NCBI GenBank assembly: GCA_951804985.1
Contig: OX638133.1
Coordinates: forward strand, 73,724,367-73,788,366
DNA length: 64,000 nt
Reading direction: 5' to 3'
Source: Dryomyza anilis
Taxonomy: Eukaryota; Arthropoda; Insecta; Diptera; Dryomyzidae
Shown here: positions 24,590 through 34,900 of the stretch, piece after piece
How positions within the stretch are numbered: the first letter of the stretch is position 1
Layout: each line of letters opens with the position of its first letter
Program-made: the position numbers and the translations under genes
The notes under the pieces: generated by a model
Database searches by the model: none
Told to the model about the DNA's origin: nothing
What the model saw: the letters and a program-made list of their open reading frames with translations, nothing else

Positions 24590-25395
24590 CAAAATTTAAT
24601 AAAAATTCAATTTTTCATTCAAATTAAACTTTGTTCAATAAAAAAGTATTTGTTTTCAAAAAAAATAAATTTTTCACTAAAAATTCAAAGTTTCACTAAA
24701 AATTCAATTTTTTACTAAAAATTAATTTTTTTACTAAAAATTCAATTTTTCACTAAAAATTCAATTTTTCATTAAAAAATTCAATTTTTCACTAAAAATT
24801 TAATTTTTTAATATAAATTCAATTTTTCACTAAAAATTCAATTTTTCACTAAAAATTCAATTTTTCACTAAAATTTAAATTTATCACTAAAATTTCAATT
24901 TATCACTAAAAATTAAATTTTTTACTAAAAATTAAATTTTTCACTAAAAATTAAATTTTTCATTAAAAATTAAATTTTTCATTAAAAAATCAATTTTTCA
25001 CTAAAAATTTAACTTACCACTAAAATTTCAATTTTTCACTAAAAATTCAATTTTTTAATATAAATTCAATTTTTTAATATAAATTCAATTTTTCACTAAA
25101 AATTCAATTTTTCACTAAAAATTTAAATTTTCACTAAAATTTTAATATTTCACTAAAAATTTCATTTTTCACTAAAATTTCAATTTATCACTAAAAATTA
25201 AATTTTTCACTAAAAATTCAATTTTTCATTAAAAATTCCATTTTTCACTAACAATTTAACTTATCACTAAAATTTCTATTTTTCACTAAAAATTAAATTT
25301 TTCACTAAAAACTCAATATTTCACAATAATTAAATTTATCACTAAAAATTCATCTTTTAACTAAAAACTTAGTTTTTGATTAAAAATTTCATTTT
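24590..25395. repeat. 19-20-bp satellite (CACTAAAAATTCAATTTTT)
   Basis: About forty degenerate tandem units with the consensus CACTAAAAATTCAATTTTT cover the block. Variants include TCATTAAAAATTAAATTTTT and AATATAAATTCAATTTTT. No coding content is present. Confidence 0.9.
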
Positions 25396-26264
25396 CCGCT
25401 GTCCAATAATAATTCAACATGCGCATGTCCAACCATTGTAGCGCCAAGAATCACTTCCTCAACTGCTTCTTCAGTACATGGCAACTGCTGCTACTGGACA
25501 GCAGCAACCACACTCAAAAGTTGCAGCAGCAACAACCAAAAACCTTTCAATCAATGCTCACATGTTGTTGACCAAGAGTTTGGCAAATGATTGCGGCAAG
25601 TGCAACAATTGTTGTAGTTGTTGTTGCACAGAGAAAACTACAACAACAACAAGTATAACAAGAACATGTTTTAACACATGTTTGCACTTCAATGTCCAGC
25701 CACCAATAGCAGCAACAACGTCGTTGTGCACAGCAGCCGCAGCAGCAACATCAATTTGTACGTCGTCGTCGCGTCGAAAATGTTGCTAAATTATTTGGCA
25801 TGTTGGCAGCTGTTCTTATATGTGTGTGTGTGTGTGTGTGTGTGAGTGAGTGCGCTGTTATGTATGCATGTATGTGTTAAACATGCATTTGTGTATTTTG
25901 GTCAATGCGGAGAACATTGTTGCTGTTGGCAAACGGTCGGCTCAACATACAGCCAGGCGACCGGGCGACTGTCAGGCAACGCGGCAACCTACTTCATGTT
26001 GCTGCTAATGCATTTATGATGTGTCAGCTGTTGGCATATCCTATCACAAGCACAAACGTTGCTGTTGGTCAAATGCAAGTAGCTGCAGCAGCAACAACAA
26101 GAAGAGGAGCAACAACTTCAAAATCAACTACATCAGCAGTAACTACCATTAGTTGCAACTTTTGCAGCTGGATTGTTGTCGCCTTTGATGTCGGTTGCTT
26201 CCTTCCGGTCGTCTTTTGTGCACTTAGCTAAATTCGCCATTTTTCCCGCTGGGTCATAATAGCG
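25396..26264. other. CAG/CAA-rich non-coding island with TG microsatellite
   Basis: The block has many GCAGCAAC triplets, a TG run at about 25820-25845, and two open frames of about 100 codons that are low-complexity products of the triplets. No splice sites or domain support an exon. Regulatory content is possible but not demonstrable. Confidence 0.45.
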
Positions 26265-27240
26265 AACATTAGTTCTAACTATAGTTAGAATTAGACATTT
26301 GCACAAATGTATTTGAAGTTCCCTCAGCAAAATATTCACTATGGCATTCTACAGTATTTACCAGATTTTGCAATGGCAGTCTATAGTAATATAGTGAAGT
26401 CACTCCAGCGACTTCACTTCACTGCAATATTTTAATTCATTGTCTTGAAAAACAAAACCAAATGACACTACTGTCGCTGAAAATTCAACCAGTACAGTGA
26501 GTGCAGTGAGTAAGCGCAACGATTAACGAGTGAGAAGACGAACATTGAAAACAACAACAAATCTGCTGCTCGGCGTTAGACGGTCGTAATTTTTTTGTCG
26601 GTATTTATGTGCTTATACAAATTAGAACAAACATTATTTAAACAAAAAAAAATGTAAAACATTTGTTGTAGTACAAATAAAAAAATCCATTGGTCGAAAA
26701 GCAATATATCCAACAAACATTTTTTAAATAATGAAAAAAAATTTTTTGAATTTTTTTTCTTCTATATTTCAATATTAATGAAAATTCCTTAGAGTAAACC
26801 TTGAATCACACGATTGAATAAACAATTAACTTTTGAATCAATTTTCAAAACAATTTTAAAATCAATCGTGTGATTGCCTAATTTTACTTACAAAAATTAG
26901 GCAATCACACGATTGATATTGAAATTATTTGAAAATTGATGCAAAAGTTGATTGTTTATTCAATCGTGTGATTATGGCTTAAGAATAAAACAAAAATTGT
27001 AAAATGCACTGAGTATTCGGTGTCATAAGCAGTTTATTTGTTTGAATTTTTATTGCACACCATTTTATACTCTTCACTACAACTACGTCTTGTCTGTGTT
27101 TTGTTTTGACAGTACTTGATCTTTGTTGTTATGAGAAACACATCCATTTGATTTTCAAGCAAACAGTCGGCAACAGTACATGTCTTGAAATAAAAATAAT
27201 GTCTTGAAGTGATTTTCAAATGCATTTGTGTAGATTTCTA
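26265..27240. mobile_element. 1-kb inverted-repeat element, left-hand copy
   Basis: The sequence matches 37281-38650 in the same orientation in two blocks: 26280-26720 against about 37780-38235, and 26990-27240 against 38395-38650. Shared words include CAAATCTGC, GTCGGTATT, AAAGCAATATATCCAACAAA, CGGTGTCATAAGCA and ACACATTCATTTGATTTTCA (one mismatch). The two ends carry inverted words of the type ACAAATGCATTTGAA. The inserted palindrome at 26803-26986 is absent from the other copy. It has no transposase. It lies just upstream of the nervy TAFH exon. Confidence 0.75.
26803..26986. mobile_element. Palindromic fold-back element nested in the 1-kb element
   Basis: Two arms of about 85 bp are inverted copies around a centre near 26890. 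The word AATCACACGATTGA or its inverse occurs at each outer end and again at the centre. The corresponding place in the 37-38 kb copy has no such sequence, so this is a later insertion. Confidence 0.75.
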
Positions 27241-27303
27241 GTTAGAATAATGCCGTCTTTACAATCGCGTTTGCTTATGGTCGCGTTATTAGCAAAATTC
27301 TTT

Positions 27304-27625
27304 TTATACCCTACACTAAGAGTGAAAGGGTATATTCAGTTTGGTACGCCTTTGTAACACCCAGAAGGAAGCATCTCCGGTATGGAAATGTATATATATA
27401 TTCTTGATGACCTCCTCAGTCGATTTAGCGATGTCCGTCTGTCTGTCCTTTTGTCTGTCTATTGAAATCACGATTACAGAAAAAGTAGAAGAGCTGGAGC
27501 AATGAAATTTTAGATTTAGATTACTTATATATCTAAGCTGCCTGAACAAAAATGGGCATGCTCGGTCCATTGTGACCTAAGAACCGACCACTTATGTCCA
27601 AATACCTCATAAAAAATTTACATCT
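27304..27625 (+). repeat. Fragment of the GGGTATA-ended fly repeat
   Basis: The segment starts TATACCCTACACTAAGAGTG, followed by GGTACGCC, CATCTCCGGTATGGAAA, ATATATTCTTGAT and the TCCGTCTGTCTGTCC microsatellite-like run. It is closest to 44.86-45.12 kb and also related to 48476-49266 and 62331-63153. It is a dispersed transposon-derived repeat of unknown class. Confidence 0.7.
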
Positions 27626-28350
27626 ACAGATCAAATTTTCCAATTTTATCCGTCTGTCTGTAATGTTTTGTATGTATAAGTAATGTCGCGATTACTGCCG
27701 CTTGCTTCCTGTCGTTTGCTTCCTATCTGCAGAATTGTGAAAATTCATTAGTTTTTCGCTTGGTTTGTACAAGTTTTGAATAATTTAGTTTTAGTTTCGA
27801 ATTGTTTTTTTTTTATTATATTTTTTCCTATTTAGATGTAGCTTTTACTCTTGTTTATTTTCTTTCACACATTTTACTAATTTTATTGTTTTTTCTCGCC
27901 GGTTCATCGGACAATATGTTAATGATGTTTTTTCCCGTAGGTCCACCTAGCAAATTTTGTTAGACTAATGCTACTCTTGCTTTATTTTGTCGCACATTGA
28001 GTTAAATTATATTTTTTTGCAACTTGTCGAATATTTATAGAGTTTATTGCTATTTAATATTAGATTCTATCTTATATGCTGTTACGGGTCACAGAATTCT
28101 CAAACATCTTTGATTTTTTTTCCCGCTGGGTAGCTATTTAACTTAACATCTACATATTCATGTTGCCTTTGAACAGTAGCAACAACAACGACAACAACAA
28201 CATTGTTTTCAGCGTGCGGTCAGCAACTGGCAACTACTACAAGTTGCTTGCATGTTCTGCAAAGTGACGCAAATGTAGAACATAACCCCTACGTGAAAAC
28301 TGTTGTGCGTTTTTTTACATTTTTTACTATTTTTCTTCATTTTCATGTAG
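27626..28350. other. 3' end of the long intron before the TAFH exon
   Basis: No gene is seen. The last 40 bases form a near-continuous pyrimidine tract ending CATTTTCATGTAG, a very good splice acceptor. The upstream open frame that runs into the exon begins at a TTG and is not a plausible coding start. Confidence 0.6.
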
Positions 28351-28982
28351 CTATTGCCAACAACGCCGCCAGCAAAGATTCCTCAGCACACAACGTTGTC
28401 GTCATTGCCGCGAGCAGCAACAATAACACAAACAACAACAACAACACAAGTACCAACTCAAATCGCAATTGTCGTACACCTGATTCGCCAGAGAGCGCTC
28501 GCGCCATTGCACCACGTTCGCCGATGTCACCGCAAATGCATCACTCCAGTCTGGCACCACCGCCACGTCCCAACCGCAATGCTAGCGCCTCGCCTGTGGT
28601 AAATGGTGCCACCACCACAACGCCACCACCCACAGCAACTTCACAGCAGCAGCAACAACAGCAGCAGGCGACACAAGCGGCTGCAGTTGCAGCAGCCGCC
28701 GCTGCTGCCGCTCACGTTGAGACAGCACGTCTGTTGGGTAAAATACGCAAATTTCTTGGTTCGCTGGTGCAGTTGGCGCAGGAGGTGCATCCGGAGGTGA
28801 GCGAACGTGTGCGGGCACTGGTGCTGTCGCTCGGCAGCGGCGGCATTAGCATCGATGAGTTTCGTATTGCGCTGCAAGAGGCCATTAATTTACCGCTGCG
28901 TCCGTATGTGGTGCCACTACTGAAGAATCACATACCGCTGTTGCAGCGCGAAATTGTGGCGTTGTCGCGCGCAACCAATCAG
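28351..28982 (+). CDS. nvy: nervy exon: N-terminal linker and NHR1/TAFH
   Basis: The exon begins in phase 1 after a strong pyrimidine-rich acceptor and ends at NQ|GTAAGC in phase 0. It first encodes an Asn/Thr/Ser-rich linker containing TPDSPE, reminiscent of the MPDSP motif near the N-terminus of vertebrate ETO. A Pro-rich part, a run of eight Gln and an Ala tract follow. The last 88 residues are the TAFH domain: a helix starting [13 protein letters not shown], then [36 protein letters not shown] and IPLLQREIV. In relatives TAFH binds short helical peptides of activators such as E proteins. The Gln and Ala tracts are likely to vary in length between individuals. Confidence 0.95.
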
Positions 28983-31900
28983 GTAAGCGAAGCGATTTAA
29001 ATGCGACTAATACTTTTGTGACAATTTTAAAATGAGAATAGTGATAAATTTTATTAAATAAATTTTGTACTTGTGAAATCAATATTATGATTTTCTTATA
29101 AAGACGCTAGCTATCAACGCGACATCAACGCGACATAAACGCTACATCAACGTGAATCAACGTAACATCAACGCGACATTCACGCAACATCAAGGCGACT
29201 TCAACTTAACTTTCACATCACTATGACGTACTTTACTTTGCCATGACGTTCACGCGACTTTTATTTATCGTGACTTTGTCACAATTTCCACTTTAAGTTG
29301 ACGCGACTCTCATTGCTCTACTGCAATTTTCTAGTTTAAATTGATAATTTATAATATTATTTTTGCAGAATACACTGCAGTACGTCACCAACAACGAAAA
29401 CTCCGTCATGGAGTTCACCGCACACGGTCCGCCGCCCGAGTACAGCGACATATTTGTGCAAATTGAGTCACAGTCGGCCGCCAATGGTGGCGCCACGAGT
29501 CTCGTCTTCAAACGGCGCCCTTCCGACACACACATGGAGGCACTGCATCACAATGGAGCACAAGACTGGAGCGATTACATGGCTGCCTATCCGCCGGCCA
29601 AGCGATTGCATGCGCATCAGCCGCAATTGAGCGCAGGGCCGCCATCGGATGTGTCGCGTGGTGCATTTGCAGGGCAGCCGACGCTGTTCGATTACTCGGC
29701 GAGTGGGGCGAGCAGTCAGGTGGAGAGCACTTTTGGTGGATTAATGGAGAAGGTAATAAAAAGTCCAAAAATATTGTAAAAGTAATTAAAATAATGAAAA
29801 TAAATTTAAAAAATAAATAAATAAAATGAGAAAAAATTCACGAAAAAATAAAAAAAGTAAATAATGATTTTAAAATATATTTTTACCTTCCTCAGAGCAA
29901 TCATCGCGATGAACGCGATTTGCGCTCCGCTGCCGCCTCGGATGCACAACGACTGGCGCGTTCCTGCATGCCGCCCGCCGCTGTAAACACGACCGTTGGC
30001 GGCAGTGGATCGGGTGCTGGTGCCGCAGGTGGCGAGGAGGAGTGGAAAAGCATACACACAATGTTGAACTGCATTTCGGCGATGGTCGACAAGACCAAAC
30101 GCGCCATTACAATACTGCAACAGCGCGGCGTCGATCCACAACCGCAGGGCGGCTACGGCAGCGGTGGCGAGGTGACCCCAGCCGCATTGGTCGAGATACG
30201 ACGGCAGACCGAGGAGAAGGTTTCAGAGTTTAAACGCAATGCAGAGGAAGCAGTGAATCAAGTAAGTGTGATGGTTGCCAGTGTGTCGCGTGTAGTATGA
30301 GCTTTATGTTAAACGCGATTTTTGACAGCAATGCATGTGCAGAACATGTGATATAGTTTTTCTGATTTCTAATTACAAATTTTCTTGCTCACAGGTCAAG
30401 CGACAGGCTGTCATTGAGATACAGCGCGCTGTGGTCGCGGCAGAAAGCCGCGCTGCCGAAGTCATGGCACAGGAGCGTTTGCGCATGGAGAAATTCTTTG
30501 TCGAAATGAGTCGACATTCCGGCGGTGGCGAACGAGAGCTGGACAACAAATCGCCATCGATAACAACGGGACAAAATGTAAGTGATTATTTGAATTTCTT
30601 TTCTACACTCAGAAAATATACCATAAAATCAATAGTTTTTTACTATTAAAATTAATCAATCTGATGAGTTTGTATTTTATTCGGTAAATATCATTCAATA
30701 AAACAAAATATTTGGTGTATACTATTAAATCTATAAGTTTCTAATGGACCATTTTTAATTAATTAATTTTTAGATTTATTTTATATTTATTTTTATATTA
30801 GTTTATTTATTTATTTATTTTTATATTTTTTTATTTATTTTTTTATTTAATAATTTATTTATTTATTTATCAATTTATTTATTTAATATTTGTTTAAAAT
30901 GGTATTTAAAAAGTACACTTTTTATATTTGTCTTTATTAATATTTTTTTGGAATATTTCTTCTAATTGCAGGCGTGTTGGAATTGTGGCCGCAAAGCGAC
31001 TGAAACCTGTTCCGGCTGCAATTTGGCGCGTTATTGTGGCGCCTTCTGCCAGCACAAAGATTGGGAACATCATCATCAGGTACGCAACCAAGAACGTTGT
31101 AGTAGAATTTACTACTACTCTTTTAAGATACTATTAATTGCATGTAATAGTATAAGCATATTTTCTATTATCTAGTAGAAATTTACCCGAGCTCTCTCAT
31201 TTTTACTCAAAGTGGTGGGACCTACAGTTTAATGCCGAATCCGAACGGCGGGGGTGAGAGCTTTTCATGGGCAAAGTTTTACTCTCGCAGGTGTACCATT
31301 GTCTGTCGAGAGATAGTGCGGTATAGAAAAATGTTTGCTATGAAAAGATGTTGTTAGCCTCAGCCTAGATTTGAACATGGAATTTTTCGACGCGCAGTCC
31401 AACGCACTGACCTCTGAGCTACCGACGCACAGTGGTTCAGAAACGTTTTACATCAGCTAAAATTCTGTATCTTTTGATGTAGTGAATAATTTTGAATGCG
31501 GTTTTTTTTTGTTTAATTGGAAATTGATGAAATATGATTTAAAGATACTAAAAGTAAAAATCTACTGATTAAATTCCGTTGTATAATTAGGCAAAGTTGA
31601 ACTTTTCTTTGTTTTTGTATTTTATATTATAGAACAAAACTTTTTTCTGGAAATATGTTTTTTTTTATTAAAATTTGGTATGATTGATAATATTAGATAC
31701 TAAAAAATATTATTTTTTTTTTTAAATTTTGACTCTCTAAAAATGTTTGAAAATTGTGAATTATTGAATTCATTTTTTTTTTACTGTGAATTCTAATATC
31801 TCCGTATTGCACTCAAGTTACATTTTTTTGAATACTGTATATATTCTTTGTATTTTCACGACAAATAGATTATTTCATTTTTTAGTATGTATGCTATATG

Positions 31901-34900
31901 TAGAAGATATAAGAACAGTCTATTTTGTTTAAAATTTCGATTTTCAACGTTTATAAGTAAATGCTTTAAAAGCCTTCAAGTTAAATTTAATTTTAATTTA
32001 TAGCTGAAGTAATAAACTTTTACCCCATATCCATTTTTGCTGCCGAATACAAAAGACCTCGGGATCCGTACGATATGTCGAAAAATAAAATGTCGAAACC
32101 TAAAAATGTCGAAATTTTAAAAGCCTTAAATTGCCGAAACCATTTTTGGACGGAAAAAAAAATGTCGAAAAATATTTTAAAGCTAGAAATGTCGAAAAAA
32201 ATTGAAAATAAATATGCACACATTTTTTTTATAGGAGAAAAAAATGTCGAAAATTAAAATGTCGAAATATCAAAATATTGAAATACAAATTTCAAACCTT
32301 ATTTGAGCCTCACCAAATCGATAGGAGTTGCAACTCACCTTCTGCGGTATCAATGGAATTTTGGGACTTATTCGCACTGAATTCCATTATGCACGGATCC
32401 TAAAATAGCTCAAAATTTGAATTCATAGCGAAGATTTGGATTTTCGCTACGACCGGACTCAGAATTTTGGTGTCTTTATTTTAAATTTCGACATTTTTAG
32501 TTTTCGACATTTTATTTTTCAACATTTTAGTTTTCAACATTTTTGTTTTCGACATTTTTGTTTTCGACATTTTTGTTTTCGACATTTTTAGGTTTCGGCA
32601 TTTTTATTTTCTACATTTTTGTCTTCGGTATTTTTAGTTTCGATATTTTAAATTTCGACTTATCGTACCAGACCCAAGACCTGGCCGCTGGAGGTATAAT
32701 AGCTGAATTAAGTCGCGACGCACGGTGAACCAAAAGGCACTTTTTGTTTACTTCAAACCAAATCGGTAGATTTCATTGATATTTTTACTAAATAAAAAAA
32801 TAGTTATTCATTACAAAATGTCTTCTATTGATTCACAAAAAATTTTGTTGAAATATTTAAACTTTAAGAATTTTTTTTGACATGTGATTTTTCAAAATAT
32901 GGAGCCGATATCGGGGTTATATATTTTTTTTTACCACATTGATTGTGATCAGAAAAATGTAGATGTGATTGCTTTCAGTCCTTGGAATAAATTTAAAAAA
33001 AAATGTATGAAAGTTGAAAAAAATGGTAATTTTGTCCATGTAATATCTCCTAATGCGGGAACGATATCAGGATTATATTTATTTTATTTTTTTTTGTGAT
33101 TGTGATTAGAAAAAAGTTTGTGCGAATGAAGAATATTGCTTGCAGTCGTTTGTAATTTCTTTTAATCCGGGAACGATATCGGAATGATATATTTTATATT
33201 TATTTATATATTTTTTTACACATTATCAGCCTAACCCATAAACGAAATAAAGTCGACTCAAAAGAAAGTTTCAGCTTTTTCGACAATTTTCTCACATATT
33301 TGTTTGTCAAAAAGCTGATACTTTCTTTAAAGTCGACTTTATTTTGTTTATTGGTTAGGCTGTATGGATATAAATCTGTGTAAATATATACATTGTATAA
33401 TTCGTGTGTATTGATTTGTATTATAAAGCACTAAACACTCAAATAAAAAAACTTCTAACGAAAATGGTACAATCAGTAAAATACTATATAAATAATAGTT
33501 TTATTATTTTAATCGGAAAATACCATTAAATACTAGAAAATACAATGACATTGCCATTTAGTGTATATGAAAAGATGTATTTTTTGTATACTATTAAATC
33601 AATAATTGTCCTATTGACCAATTTTGATGGGATTTGGGTGTAGTATTTCACTACAATTTGGTGTATTTTGTAAAAGTCTAAATAACATTTTAAAGATTTG
33701 AGAGGATATGCCAGGATATTTTAGTTATGTTCCAATATGTATTTTCAAATATTTATGTATACGCAGAGAAAAAAACATGGTTGTGGTGATCATATTTGAA
33801 GGGCATCATACTATGATTGGGGGTTATGGTTGTAGGAAATCATATCATTTGTCTAATATGATCCTCAGTGACAATATTGCGTAGCTTAATATGATCCTCA
33901 GTGACAATAGTACGATTTTCTACAACCATACCATGGTTCTCAGTGACCATACGCCGATTTCACACAACCATACTGTGGTTGAGAGTGACCATACTATGGT
34001 TGTCAGTGATCATAGTATGGTTGTCAGTGACCATAATATAGTTGGCATTGACCAACTATATTATCCATACTGCCAGCCATACTATGGTCACCTGGTTGGC
34101 GGTGACCACAGTACGGCTGGCATTTACCATACTATGGTTATCAGTGTCCATAGTATGGTTTTCAGTGTCCATACTATGGTCCTACGTGACCAGTGTTCAT
34201 ATTATTATATTACTCCTGAAAAAGCTGATTGAAAAGAAATTATAAATAAGACATCAATTAAACATGATTATTTTATCTACATTTTTTATTGTATAAGTAT
34301 ATATTTTTAAATAAAAGACACAATTTTGCAAACTCCGTGAAGAAGCTGTGCTTGCAAATGCCGGACAGCATCGTTCAAGTTTTATCATGCACAAGAACTG
34401 TCGTGTAAAGTACAGCGTCACCGACATGAAGTTGACAACGCGAGCACATTATTAATCACTGAAATTTGTTATACACATTTGTATTAAACACGAGCAGTTA
34501 ATGTTATTTATAGAAATTTGTTTGAACTATATTGTCTTCATATTAAGCATTTAAAATTAACGTTTTAACTTTCGGATATATGTTTATTTTTAATAATGAT
34601 GTTTTAAACATTAGAAGACACTTTGTCACGACAAAAAAAAAACTCGACTGCACACCGCCATTGCCAACATCAAAGTGAGTAAAAAAATGCCATTAAGTGA
34701 GAATTATATGGTTGTAAATAATAAATTACTATATTATGATCAGTCTAAATCATGGTATGATTGGTATTGACCATACTTTGTTCGTGACAGTCTTTATCGT
34801 AATCATACCATGGTTCTTATCAACCATATTTTGGTTTTTCAAAAATACAATCAATATTATAATAAATTGTCTACAATAATATGATTTTAGCGAACTTATT

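Noticed and set aside
28203..28350. Extension of the TAFH exon upstream to a start at 28203
   Set aside because: The start is a TTG, the 49 codons look non-coding, and a strong acceptor ends at 28350.
33770..34195. A CRISPR-like array of spaced repeats
   Set aside because: Units are adjacent, palindromic and degenerate without unique spacers, in a fly genome and within an inverted-repeat element.
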